Shown: one piece after another, positions 1-8,482 of the stretch
How positions within the stretch are numbered: position 1 is the first letter of the stretch
How the letters are laid out: each line of letters starts with the position of its first letter
Assembly: GCA_964343305.1 (NCBI GenBank)
Contig: CAYFJO010000054.1
Span: 1-38,408 of the forward strand
Reading direction: 5' to 3'
Origin: CAYFJO01 sp964343305
GTDB taxonomy: Bacteria > Planctomycetota > Planctomycetia > Pirellulales > Pirellulaceae
Length of the DNA stretch: 38,408 nt
The notes under the pieces: generated by a model
The model's input: the letters and a program-made list of their open reading frames with translations, nothing else
What the model was told of the DNA's origin: nothing
Databases searched by the model: none
Position numbers and translations under genes: made by a program

Positions 1-49
1 CTGGCAGAGCCAGTGGCACACGATCCCAAAATTGAAAGTTGACAAAGCA

Positions 50-1489
50 CTAGAACTGAAAATAGATGAACGGTTCGGTGTTCACGGCGGCCAGCGAAAT
101 CGCCAGCGCATAGACGACGCCCAGCAGGATGGCAAACAACCATTCGGGCAATCGATACACGTAATCGAGCGGCGACCAGCGTGATGCGATCCAATGCACG
201 GCGGCTAATGCGACGAGCGATCCCCAAACCCAAGGCGGTGCGATGAAGGTGCCAGATGGATTGAGGAACAGAAACTTGTTGCAAAACACCATGGCCGTTT
301 GCCAATCCGGAGCCCGGAAAAAGATCCACAGCAGGCACACCCACGACAAGGTTAACACCGGTCCAACGAACCGCATCGGTTTTTTTTCGCCGACGGAGCT
401 TTTCCAAATGCGGTGAACGACCAGCGCCGCGCCGTGTAACCCGCCCCAGACAATAAACTTCCACGATGCACCGTGCCACAGCCCGCCTAGCAACATCGTC
501 AGCATCAAGTTGCGCCACACAAACCACGTTGGCCCGCGACTGCCGCCCAGCGGGATATACAAATAGTCGCGCAGCCACGTCGACAAACTGATGTGCCAAC
601 GATGCCAGAATTCGGTGATGTTGCCGGCGAGATAGGGAAAGTTGAAATTCTGTGGCAGTTGAAATCCAAGCATGCCCGCACAGGCGATCGCCATGTCGCT
701 GTACGCCGAGAAGTCGCAATAAATCTGCACGGCGTACAGCAGCATGATCGCCCAGATGAACGACGACGCAAAACTCGCGGGATCGGCGCTGAGCACCGGG
801 TCGGTGGCAAAGAACGGATCAATGAATCCCGCAATGCGATCCGAGATGCAACTCTTCTTAACGTACCCGATGACAAACAACGTCAGGAAAACACGCCAGC
901 GAATGGTGTTGAATCGCCTCGGTTTGTCGACCTGCGGCAGAAATTCTCGGGCTCGCACAATCGGTCCGGCGATCAATTGTGGAAAGAAGGCCACGAACAG
1001 AGCAAAGTCCAGCAGATTGCGGCGCGGCTTGAGCTTGCCCAGAAAGATGTCGATCGTGTAACTCATCGTTTGGAACGTGTAAAAACTGATGCCGACAGGC
1101 AAAATGATCTCGAGGGTTGATGGCAAAGCGGGCAAACCGAGCCATCCAAGCATCACCGCCGCCGAGTCGACAAAAAAGTGGAAATACTTGAAGAAGCCAA
1201 GGATGCCGAGATTGGTTGCCAAGCTGAGGATCAACCACCTGCGCCGCCCGGCCGTTGATTCACTCTTCCAAATGGCCAACCCCGCCACGTAGTCGACGGC
1301 GGTCGAGATCAGAATCAAACTGAGGAATCGATAATCCCACGACGCGTAAAAAATATAGCTGCAAATCAACAGCCAGGATTTTCGCACACCATAGCCGCGC
1401 AGCAGCCAGTGAATGGCAAACACGATTAGAAAGAAAAGCAGAAACAGAGGGTCGGAAAAGATGAGCAACCGAGGTTGAGAAAACTGCAT
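50..1489 (-). CDS. MBOAT family O-acyltransferase (AlgI-like)
   Basis: Multi-pass membrane protein of about 479 residues, within the usual AlgI/DltB-like MBOAT range. It probably moves an acyl (acetyl) group across the membrane onto an extracellular polysaccharide. Visible hallmarks are the WHRWHISLSTWLRDYLYIPL block in the middle and the GGLWHGASWKFIVWGGLHG block, whose His is the expected catalytic residue of the family. About ten hydrophobic segments are seen from the N terminus (SDPLFLLFFLIVFAIHWLL) to the C terminus. I chose the ATG at 1489 because the following residues match the usual short MBOAT N terminus; a GTG at 1501 in the same frame is possible, with a GGAG four bases before it. 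It lies 13 bases downstream of the SGNH-like gene, so the two are probably cotranscribed. The family call is firm; the substrate is unknown. Confidence 0.93.
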   Translation of the reverse strand: MQFSQPRLLIFSDPLFLLFFLIVFAIHWLLRGYGVRKSWLLICSYIFYASWDYRFLSLILISTAVDYVAGLAIWKSESTAGRRRWLILSLATNLGILGFFKYFHFFVDSAAVMLGWLGLPALPSTLEIILPVGISFYTFQTMSYTIDIFLGKLKPRRNLLDFALFVAFFPQLIAGPIVRAREFLPQVDKPRRFNTIRWRVFLTLFVIGYVKKSCISDRIAGFIDPFFATDPVLSADPASFASSFIWAIMLLYAVQIYCDFSAYSDMAIACAGMLGFQLPQNFNFPYLAGNITEFWHRWHISLSTWLRDYLYIPLGGSRGPTWFVWRNLMLTMLLGGLWHGASWKFIVWGGLHGAALVVHRIWKSSVGEKKPMRFVGPVLTLSWVCLLWIFFRAPDWQTAMVFCNKFLFLNPSGTFIAPPWVWGSLVALAAVHWIASRWSPLDYVYRLPEWLFAILLGVVYALAISLAAVNTEPFIYFQF

Positions 1490-1502
1490 GGCTTCACACA
1501 CC

Positions 1503-2597
1503 CTACTCCATCAACTTAGCCATGTCTTTGGCAAAGAGCCTGGTGAATTCGGCAGCACCTTGTTTGTTCAAATGCCCGCGGTCCCAGTAGTTGTCTCGGA
1601 TGTAGATCGCTGGGTACTGTTGCGGGTGGTTATACGTCAGCACGTCTTCCAGCAAATCGCGGTCTCGCAGTTCATTCAAATCCGGCGTTCCGAATCGGAC
1701 GTTCGGCAAAACATAGATCGGCTTGATTCCTTGCCGTTTGATCTTCGTTTGCTGATGAAGTTGTGCCGTGAGATTGAATCGTTCGAGTGTTCCGAGGACA
1801 GCGTTTTCTTCTGGGATTTCAGCGACTTGCTCGAGGAACAACTCGTACAGCCGCACTTCGCCGCGGCCATCCATCGGGACGAAGGCGTTGCGGAAGTACT
1901 GGCGGCGCCCTGCATAAGCCGGATCACGCTCGTCATCCAGCGCGATGAATCCGCTGTGGCGTTCGATCATCCTTTTTCGCCATTGATATTCGCCGGGATG
2001 CTCGTTGGCCAACGAGATCCAACGTGTCGCACCGCCGTGGTTGGTGTACTTGGCGCAAAAATTGGAAAGATGCGTCGACCACCACTCAATCTTCTTTGCC
2101 AACGGAGCATCGACCAGCCAGATTGTTCGACAAGCTGAAATCGTTTGACTGGGTGTGTGCCAATGAATCGTACGGTCGTGTGTCGCGATCTTTTCAAGGA
2201 TCGTCGGATCCCACGACATAAGTTCAATGGCGACATGTTTCAACCGCTGAGGTTGCATCGCCAACAACTCGTCCACAAACACGTCGATTTCGTGTGCCCG
2301 GTGATAGGGCAAACCAAAGTTGAACGATCGAAGGCGGTGACCGTAGCCTGCAATCTCCTGGTCAAACAGCCGTGCATCAAAGCAACGATACACACGGCTT
2401 GTTCCCAGAAAGACGATGCCGAATTCGTCTTTGTGCTGTTTGAAATAATCGAGCTTGGCGCGGAGGACCACATCCAGAGACTGAGGTGGCACGAGAAAGC
2501 AAGTGACAACACCGAAGGCCACCAGGAAAAGCGCAATATTGCGCAGCCCGCGGACAAATGAAAGTGGATGTTGGATTGAGCCGTTTGCCTTATCCAT
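1503..2597 (-). CDS. Membrane-anchored SGNH/AlgX-AlgJ-like protein, probable O-acetylation partner
   Basis: This 364-residue protein has one N-terminal membrane segment (about residues 18-36) and an extracytoplasmic body. Residues 62-68 (VFLGTSR) look like the SGNH/GDSL block I, with Ser67 as candidate nucleophile. Residues 339-342 (DRGH), shortly before the C terminus, look like the DxxH catalytic pair. Such proteins (AlgX, AlgJ and relatives) work with MBOAT transporters, taking an acetyl group from the membrane enzyme and placing it on a glycan. Its position directly before the MBOAT gene supports that role. The start is a clean ATG, and the gene diverges from the DUF1559 gene on the other strand. 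The SGNH assignment is by motif only; overall similarity to known AlgX is not obvious by eye. Confidence 0.75.
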   Translation of the reverse strand: MDKANGSIQHPLSFVRGLRNIALFLVAFGVVTCFLVPPQSLDVVLRAKLDYFKQHKDEFGIVFLGTSRVYRCFDARLFDQEIAGYGHRLRSFNFGLPYHRAHEIDVFVDELLAMQPQRLKHVAIELMSWDPTILEKIATHDRTIHWHTPSQTISACRTIWLVDAPLAKKIEWWSTHLSNFCAKYTNHGGATRWISLANEHPGEYQWRKRMIERHSGFIALDDERDPAYAGRRQYFRNAFVPMDGRGEVRLYELFLEQVAEIPEENAVLGTLERFNLTAQLHQQTKIKRQGIKPIYVLPNVRFGTPDLNELRDRDLLEDVLTYNHPQQYPAIYIRDNYWDRGHLNKQGAAEFTRLFAKDMAKLME

Positions 2598-2664
2598 GAC
2601 GAAAGGTTAATTCAACGCCCGTATTCAATCCAGAGCGACGGTTCAATTCGGCGAAATGTACCAA

Positions 2665-2684
2665 AATCACATAATTGGGTGATT
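2665..2684. promoter_or_regulatory. Operator-like dyad in divergent intergenic region
   Basis: A perfect inverted repeat, AATCAC-N8-GTGATT, lies in the 171-base AT-rich gap between the divergent SGNH-like and DUF1559 genes. A 20-base dyad with centres about 14 bases apart is a common footprint for a dimeric helix-turn-helix repressor or activator. The regulator is unknown, and chance occurrence cannot be excluded. Confidence 0.3.
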
Positions 2685-2724
2685 GGTGACTTAGCCTTCC
2701 CTGTATTAGAATTGACTTTGTTAT

Positions 2725-2730
2725 TATACT
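2725..2730 (+). promoter_or_regulatory. Candidate -10 element (TATACT) before first DUF1559 gene
   Basis: TATACT matches the sigma-70 -10 consensus at five of six positions and sits about 40 bases before the start codon in an AT-rich stretch. No convincing -35 box is found 16-18 bases upstream. A TTGACT lies at 2712-2717, too close to pair with it. The call is weak. Confidence 0.25.
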
Positions 2731-2768
2731 TTTTTGTTTTTCCCAGGGAGTTTCATTAAGGAGAGGTG

Positions 2769-3950
2769 ATGAAGTCTCGAGTGAAATTGTCTCCCCACGG
2801 TTTTACACTTGTCGAACTGCTGGTGGTGATCGCAATCATTGGTGTTTTGATTGCTCTGCTGTTGCCTGCCGTGCAAGCTGCCCGTGAAGCTGCCCGTCGT
2901 TCACAGTGCGTCAACAATCTCAAACAAATTGGGATCGCGTTGCACAACTACAATGACACGTACAAACAATTGCCATTCAAGTCTCACTCTCATACTACTG
3001 ACACTAGTCGAGCTGACTATCGAAAGCGAAACGGGCAAGAAAGAACTCTAAATGGAAGTCGTGGTTCCGTACTGGTCAAGATTCTTCCGTATATGGAACA
3101 ATTAGCATTGTACGATGCGATTAAGGACGACAGAAATAATTTTCGCGAACGATATGGCATTCGCAATCGCTACAACGATGTGAACAATAACGGCGCTCAA
3201 GAGTTGCCCAAAGAGCAATACTTCACCGACATTCATATTCCTGGTTACTGGTGTCCTTCCGTGGACAGCCCCAAGTGGGAAAGCAATGACGCAGGCCATA
3301 ATGCTAGGCACGCACTTGCCTGCTATTCCGTCAACATCGGTGCCCAGAACATCGCAAGGTCCGATGGAGGTTGCAACTCCAGTGATCCGAACCTAGTTGG
3401 CCCATTAATCGAATCTCGAGGTGACTTTTTTGACGTGCCGGGTAATACAAACCCCGGCGCCGAAGAATTAGCTGGAGAATCCCAAGGGTCCGTACCCGCT
3501 CGAATTTCAGGGCCTTTCTCCAACTGTTATTATGGTGCCACATTCGGCGAGATCACTGACGGGTTGGCCAACACTTTCTTGGTTGGTGAAGTTACACCGA
3601 ATCGCCTGGAAGCGAACTGGGATTTCAGTTGGATGATGGGATTCTGGTGGCACCAGTCGGCGGGAACAGGCGCTCCCTGTAATGCTCCAACTCGCCCCTA
3701 CGGCGGCAACGCCATTGCACCACACTCCAGCATCGATCCTACCGGAACCTTGCTCAATCACGTATGTACGAGTCCGGATGACAACATTTACTCATGGGGT
3801 TTTAAGTCGGTCCACGCTGGCAACGGCTGTAACATGCTGCTTGGTGACGGCTCGGTTCACTTCTTTTATCACAGTGTTGACTACACGGTCTGGCAACGAT
3901 TTGGCAGCCGAAAAGACGGACAACTAGTCAAGTTGCCAGGCAAAGGATAA
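2769..3950 (+). CDS. DUF1559 protein with prepilin-type N-terminal methylation domain (copy 1)
   Basis: This 393-residue pseudopilin-like protein belongs to a family greatly expanded in planctomycetes. Near the N terminus it has GFTLVELLVVIAIIGVLIAL, the prepilin peptidase recognition site (cleavage after Gly, then Phe-Thr-Leu-x-Glu) followed by a hydrophobic helix. Next comes the family signature AAREAARRSQCVNNLKQIGI, and near the C terminus an LLGDGSVHFF block typical of DUF1559. I chose the ATG at 2769 over the GTG at 2766 because AAGGAG at 2758-2763 gives a five-base spacing to it. A strong terminator follows, so it is probably transcribed alone. It is a near neighbour and clear duplicate of the gene at 4219-5382. 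The molecular role of DUF1559 proteins is not established; export by a type II secretion/type IV pilus-like machine is a reasonable inference. Confidence 0.93.
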   Translation: MKSRVKLSPHGFTLVELLVVIAIIGVLIALLLPAVQAAREAARRSQCVNNLKQIGIALHNYNDTYKQLPFKSHSHTTDTSRADYRKRNGQERTLNGSRGSVLVKILPYMEQLALYDAIKDDRNNFRERYGIRNRYNDVNNNGAQELPKEQYFTDIHIPGYWCPSVDSPKWESNDAGHNARHALACYSVNIGAQNIARSDGGCNSSDPNLVGPLIESRGDFFDVPGNTNPGAEELAGESQGSVPARISGPFSNCYYGATFGEITDGLANTFLVGEVTPNRLEANWDFSWMMGFWWHQSAGTGAPCNAPTRPYGGNAIAPHSSIDPTGTLLNHVCTSPDDNIYSWGFKSVHAGNGCNMLLGDGSVHFFYHSVDYTVWQRFGSRKDGQLVKLPGKG

Positions 3951-3977
3951 GCGCGGGCCAGTCGGACATCAAAATGG

Positions 3978-4013
3978 ACAGGCGATCACGATTCTGTGGT
4001 CGCCTGTTTTTTT
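3978..4013 (+). terminator. Rho-independent terminator after DUF1559 copy 1
   Basis: A 12-base stem (ACAGGCGATCAC pairing with GTGGTCGCCTGT, one G-U pair) encloses a six-base loop and is followed by seven consecutive T residues counting the last stem base. It starts 27 bases after the stop codon. The geometry is textbook for intrinsic termination. Confidence 0.85.
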
Positions 4014-4034
4014 GTTGATTTGGATTGTGCTGAG

Positions 4035-4113
4035 TGGGCGCTGTGTCGCCCAGCCACTCCAAAAACTCAAGATTGGCGGAGCACTGGGTTGCGGATGTCA
4101 CCTTAAAAGGTGA
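4035..4113. repeat. Two small hairpins upstream of DUF1559 copy 2
   Basis: TGGGCG-6-CGCCCA at 4035-4052 and TCACCTT-AA-AAGGTGA at 4098-4113 are perfect short inverted repeats in the leader region before the second DUF1559 gene. Neither has a T-tract, so they are not obvious terminators. They could be RNA structures in a long 5' leader or remnants of intergenic repeats. Nothing else is recognised in 4014-4218, apart from GGGGAG eight to nine bases before the start codon. Confidence 0.35.
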
Positions 4114-4218
4114 TTTGCCCTACTGTCGTGCCGCGAACTCTTGCAACATTTCGGCTTTGTGCCTAGTATCCACTTTCTAATATCTTTTATAATTCCTTTA
4201 TTTTAGGGGAGTCATTCT

Positions 4219-5382
4219 ATGAACCATTGGACTCAGAGGAAGGGTTTTACACTTGTCGAACTGCTGGTGGTGATCGCAATCATTGGCGTTTTGATTGCTT
4301 TGCTTTTGCCCGCCGTGCAAGCTGCCCGCGAAGCTGCCCGCCGTTCGCAATGCGTCAACAATCTCAAACAAATTGGGATCGCGATGCACAACTACAATGA
4401 CACCTACAAACATCTTCCATACAAGTCTCATGGCCGTGACGGCTTGGATGGTAGAAAACGGAATGGCCAGGAGAGATTTTATAGCGGGAATCGTGGTACG
4501 GTGTTTTTCAAATTGCTTCCTTATATCGAACAACTAGCGCTGTACGATGCCGTAAAAGACGATCGAAATAACTTCCGCGAACGATTTGGCATTCTCAACC
4601 GATACAACGATGTCAACCACAATGGCATTCAAGAGTTGCCCAAAGAGCAGTACTTTAGCGACATCCATATTCCTGGATTCTGGTGTCCCTCGGTTGACGG
4701 CCCCAAGTGGGAAGACAACGATCCGGGCCATAACGGCAAACATGCACTTGCATGTTACGCAGCAAATATCGGTGCGCAGAATGTTGTAGATGGTGGCGGC
4801 GGTTGCAGTTCCGATGATCCCAGCGAAGTCGGTTCGTTGATCGTATCCCGGGGTGACTTCTTCGACGTGCCGGGCAATTCAAACCCGGGGGTCGAGCGAG
4901 AGGGCGGACATAACGCCGCGTCGAACCCTGCCCGGATTTCTGGCCCGTTTTCGAACGTCTATTATGGTGCCACATTTGGCGAAATCACTGATGGCCTGGC
5001 GAACACTTTCTTGGTAGGTGAAATTACCCCGAATCGCACGGAAGCGTCTTGGAATGACAGTTGGATGTTTGGACATCGAAAGGGGCAATCGGCAGGAACA
5101 GGGGCGCCCTGTAATGCTCCAGTTCGTGCACGAGGCGGCAATGCGGTTGCACCGCACGCGAGCATCGATCCAACCGGAACGCTGCTAAACCATGTGTGCA
5201 CGAGTCCCAGTGACAACATTTACTCCTGGGGCTTTAAATCCGTGCACTCAGGTAATGGCTGCAATATGCTGCTCGGTGACGGCTCCGTTCACTTCTTCTA
5301 CCACAGTGTTGACTACACGGTCTGGCAACGATTTGGCAGCCGCAAGGACGGCCAGCAAGTGAAGCTTCCAGGCAAGGGTTAG
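4219..5382 (+). CDS. DUF1559 protein with prepilin-type N-terminal methylation domain (copy 2)
   Basis: This 387-residue paralog of the preceding gene has the same architecture: the GFTLVELLVVIAIIGVLIAL prepilin-like N terminus, the AAREAARRSQCVNNLKQIGI segment, and a C terminus almost identical to copy 1. By eye roughly three quarters of the residues agree, and differences concentrate in the middle (for example around residues 70-90 and 190-240). A stretch of more than 40 nucleotides coding for the prepilin segment is identical in the two copies, which points to recent duplication or gene conversion. The start is an ATG with GGGGAG upstream. No clear terminator is seen directly after it. Confidence 0.93.
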   Translation: MNHWTQRKGFTLVELLVVIAIIGVLIALLLPAVQAAREAARRSQCVNNLKQIGIAMHNYNDTYKHLPYKSHGRDGLDGRKRNGQERFYSGNRGTVFFKLLPYIEQLALYDAVKDDRNNFRERFGILNRYNDVNHNGIQELPKEQYFSDIHIPGFWCPSVDGPKWEDNDPGHNGKHALACYAANIGAQNVVDGGGGCSSDDPSEVGSLIVSRGDFFDVPGNSNPGVEREGGHNAASNPARISGPFSNVYYGATFGEITDGLANTFLVGEITPNRTEASWNDSWMFGHRKGQSAGTGAPCNAPVRARGGNAVAPHASIDPTGTLLNHVCTSPSDNIYSWGFKSVHSGNGCNMLLGDGSVHFFYHSVDYTVWQRFGSRKDGQQVKLPGKG

Positions 5383-5489
5383 TTTCGGGATCAATCGAGA
5401 ACGTTACGAGCACCCGCTGTGTGGCAGAAAGGCCACTGGGGCGACTCGCGAACGACGAGACCTACTGGAAGGGTAGTGGAATCGGTCCG

Positions 5490-5527
5490 TTCTCCGTCTC
5501 CTCTCTGGGCTCCATTGTGACGGAGAA
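5490..5527. repeat. Inverted repeat in 264-base gap before J-like/LRR gene
   Basis: TTCTCCGTC at 5490-5498 is perfectly complementary to GACGGAGAA at 5519-5527, with a 20-base loop. There is no T-tract, so it is not a standard terminator; it could be a leader structure or a protein site. Nothing else is recognised in 5383-5646 apart from an AGGA-containing stretch before the ATG at 5647. Confidence 0.3.
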
Positions 5528-5646
5528 TTCTTGTTCCATTGCCGGCCTGCTCGGCGCGGGCATCGGGAGTCGCATTGTGATATATTGGTGCTCCCGTTTC
5601 GCGCGTCTCGACGCCGGTGAATCGAATTCAATGAAGGATTCAGGAC

Positions 5647-7881
5647 ATGTCTGACCAGTTCGATCCTTATTTCAAATGGCTCGGCATCCCACCAGACGAA
5701 CAACCGCCGCATCACTATCGCTTACTCGGACTGCCTTTATTTGTTAACGATCTGGACGTGATTGAAAACGCGGCCGATCAACGAATGGCGCACATTCGCA
5801 ATTATCAAGCGGGCAAACATTCGCAGTATTCCCAGAGAGTCCTCAACGAACTCTCTAGCGCGCGGGTGACATTGCTCAATCCGGATTTAAGGGCTGCGTA
5901 CGACCAGCAACTGCAAACCCAAACGGCTGCGTCGCAAGAAACGTCTCTGCCCGACACGCCCGCAGCAGCAGCGTTTCCCGATCTAACGCAAACGGACTAC
6001 AGTGCACCGATGAACCAAGCTGGGACAGCAAACGCCGCCTTCGAACATCCTTCATTTCCTCAACAGCCGTTCGTGCAATCGAAGGCCCCAGCGCGACGCC
6101 GCTCAAAATCGATACCGAACTGGGTGCTTCCCATAGCGATTAGCGGAGGCAGTGTTTTGATTTTGATCGTGATTGCCATTGGCGTGTTCAACCGGGGTGG
6201 AAGAACTTCGGGCGATGGCCAGCAGCCAACCAACGATTCATCGCCGCTTGCAAATGTGAATGATGCTTCATCGCCCACTCCACCAAGTCAAGCAAACACA
6301 AGCGATGATCCGGTTCGCGACACGGAGGTACGAGTTCCCACACCGAATAACGGGAACCCTTCGACGGATTCAGGAAATAACGTCCCTCCAAACGTTCCGA
6401 TGCCAACTTCAACCAGCCAGGCCGGGATGGTTGGGCGAATCAAAGTCGACGGGCGCGATGTCGGCGTTCTTGTCCAGTACCACGCTGGCCAGTGGCTTAC
6501 AAATCATCAAGTCGTGCAATGGCTGTTCGATCACGACGTTCCCTTCAATCTGTCCACCAACAAACTATCTGTCGAATTGCAAGGAGGTTTTTCTTTGTCC
6601 AAGCCATCGAAATTGAGCGTCTATCATGTCGGTGGCGGTTCAACGGGTGGAGTTTTGACGCTGGCGATTGACGACGAAAATCTAGGGGCCGTCGGCGACG
6701 ATCGAAGTGGACACGCAACCTACGAAGTCGAACTGGTAGAAGGCACGCACAGAATCCATTGGCAACTCAGAGGCGGTGATTTGGAATGTTGCCAGATCCA
6801 ATTGACGGATGAGAGTGGAAGCGTCGTGCCGGTCGAGCACAATGCGGAACTACTTACCGCCGTTGGATCTCATGATGGTGATGACAAGGTGCAGTTGGGA
6901 GAGCCATCCAGGTCCGACACGGCGCGAAAAGCCGCCAAGTGGATCCTCTCCGCCGGCGGACGAATCCGCGGCATTCGCTACGAAAATCAGAAGTTTCTGG
7001 GAACCAGTGTAGGGCAGGAAAGCGAAATCCCCACAGGATTTTTTCAAGTTCGAAACATCTACTTCGATAACGTGACCAATCAGATTACCGGCGAAGAGTT
7101 TCAGAATCTGTGCAAGGTTGACACAGTCGAATACATCAGCGGAAAACATTCCCACATTCGCGATGGTCTGAGCCACCTGGCTGATTTTGCGTCGTTGCAT
7201 GTCCTGGATCTCTCACTTTCGGACCAAATTGCAGATGAATCACTTCGGCATGTGGCCGCGATTCCCAATCTTCGCGAGTTGATCCTTACAGAGACGAGGA
7301 TCACAGATCTGGGTTTCGCTAACTTGGCGGACCAATCGACTATTTCCATTCTGAGAATTGAGGACACATCGATCACCGATGCCGCCGCCGACCATCTATC
7401 AAGGATGCAGTCGATCAAAACTCTCGATCTCTCAAAAAACAGCGAACTTACGGAACAGTTTTTTTCAAAGTTGCGGGCGTTGGAGTCACTACAAGTTCTT
7501 CACCTGCGGAATTGCAATCTCTCCGATGAGACGATGTCGCACATTTCTGACATCCCCTCGCTTGTGCGGCTCTATCTTGACGATGCGACATTCAACGAAG
7601 ACGGACTCGCCGGGTTTAAGAGATTGACGAAGTTAATCAGTGTCGCGGCTCTTCGCACGAACTTGTCCGACAAAGCACTCGGTCATTTTGGTGCGTGTCC
7701 GGCCCTCGTCGACTTAAGCGTCAGTGTGAATCCAAACATTACGGATGCGGGGCTCGATTCGCTTGTTGGGCTAAAGAAATTCCGACGCCTCACGGCTGTA
7801 AATACCAGCATCACAAAATCAGGCGCTGACAAATTCAACGTGGCAATGCCAAATTGCAAGGTTTACCTCGGCCTAAAGTAA
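5647..7881 (+). CDS. J-like N-terminal domain, membrane segment and leucine-rich repeat protein
   Basis: This is a 744-residue protein of modular type. Residues 1-90 form the planctomycete J-like domain (HHYRLLGLPLF near 22-32, then LNELSSARVTLLNPDLRAAY near 67-85). It resembles a DnaJ fold but lacks an HPD tripeptide, so Hsp70 stimulation is doubtful. A low-complexity linker leads to a single membrane helix at about 157-181, then an Asn/Pro/Ser-rich segment. A beta-rich domain follows at about 265-400 (a ligand- or carbohydrate-binding fold is possible). From about 495 to the end there are leucine-rich repeats of the LxxLxLSxxxxIxDxxLxxL type. The layout suggests an inner-membrane protein with a cytoplasmic J-like head and LRRs outside. 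Its partner is unknown. Convergent with the next gene, with 16 bases between stops. Confidence 0.85.
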   Translation: MSDQFDPYFKWLGIPPDEQPPHHYRLLGLPLFVNDLDVIENAADQRMAHIRNYQAGKHSQYSQRVLNELSSARVTLLNPDLRAAYDQQLQTQTAASQETSLPDTPAAAAFPDLTQTDYSAPMNQAGTANAAFEHPSFPQQPFVQSKAPARRRSKSIPNWVLPIAISGGSVLILIVIAIGVFNRGGRTSGDGQQPTNDSSPLANVNDASSPTPPSQANTSDDPVRDTEVRVPTPNNGNPSTDSGNNVPPNVPMPTSTSQAGMVGRIKVDGRDVGVLVQYHAGQWLTNHQVVQWLFDHDVPFNLSTNKLSVELQGGFSLSKPSKLSVYHVGGGSTGGVLTLAIDDENLGAVGDDRSGHATYEVELVEGTHRIHWQLRGGDLECCQIQLTDESGSVVPVEHNAELLTAVGSHDGDDKVQLGEPSRSDTARKAAKWILSAGGRIRGIRYENQKFLGTSVGQESEIPTGFFQVRNIYFDNVTNQITGEEFQNLCKVDTVEYISGKHSHIRDGLSHLADFASLHVLDLSLSDQIADESLRHVAAIPNLRELILTETRITDLGFANLADQSTISILRIEDTSITDAAADHLSRMQSIKTLDLSKNSELTEQFFSKLRALESLQVLHLRNCNLSDETMSHISDIPSLVRLYLDDATFNEDGLAGFKRLTKLISVAALRTNLSDKALGHFGACPALVDLSVSVNPNITDAGLDSLVGLKKFRRLTAVNTSITKSGADKFNVAMPNCKVYLGLK

Positions 7882-7897
7882 GCGGACCCGCTCCGTT

Positions 7898-8392
7898 TCA
7901 GATCCATTCGTCCCAACGCTCGCCATCGATGTCGGGTGGAATGTCTGAACCCAGAAATCCAAAACTTGGGTTGCCATCAGGCATCGTGTTCCCCAAACGC
8001 GGCGGCGGTGGGTTGAATTCATCGGGCAGGGTGTCTTTTCGTTTCACCGCGGACGTGTTGGGTTCCGTGATGTCCGTCAACACCAATCCAACGTAGGCCA
8101 CAATCACCAAACCAACGATGAAAAAGATCGCGCCAAAAAACAACGCGGCGGGTTCCGTTGGTTTGATTTCCAGCGAGCGCAGCAGCGTTAAATCAATCGC
8201 GACGATCGCCATAAAGCCAAAGATGGAAACAAGTCCAAAACGGCGTTGACGAAGCAACCGCCGGATCGCTCGGACGTCAATTAAGTCCAACGTGGCGAAA
8301 ACGCCACAGGCAAGGCACAGAACCACCGCGATGCCACTAAACCCAAGTGAAATCCACAGGATCTCTTCAACCAAACCGCCAACCAAATTCAT
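7898..8392 (-). CDS. Small membrane protein of unknown function
   Basis: I do not recognise this 164-residue protein. It has three hydrophobic segments (about residues 10-35, 50-72 and 80-107) and a polar, proline-rich C-terminal tail of about 55 residues (DEFNPPPPRL...) likely to be cytoplasmic. The start is ATG; no strong ribosome binding site is seen. It lies downstream of the VWA/amidotransferase-like gene on the same strand, after a 90-base gap, so it could be the last gene of the MoxR operon or stand alone. A CTCGTT/AACGAG inverted repeat lies just before its start. Confidence 0.75.
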   Translation of the reverse strand: MNLVGGLVEEILWISLGFSGIAVVLCLACGVFATLDLIDVRAIRRLLRQRRFGLVSIFGFMAIVAIDLTLLRSLEIKPTEPAALFFGAIFFIVGLVIVAYVGLVLTDITEPNTSAVKRKDTLPDEFNPPPPRLGNTMPDGNPSFGFLGSDIPPDIDGERWDEWI

Positions 8393-8482
8393 GGGAACCT
8401 CGTTTTTTCTGTTGCGACATTATTGTAACGAGGGAAAGCGGAAGATATCAGCGGCGATGCGAAGCGCCCCGGAATTCTCTTT

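Noticed and set aside
593..1120. Plus-strand open frame opposite the MBOAT gene
   Set aside because: Shadow of conserved MBOAT coding sequence; low-complexity charged translation.
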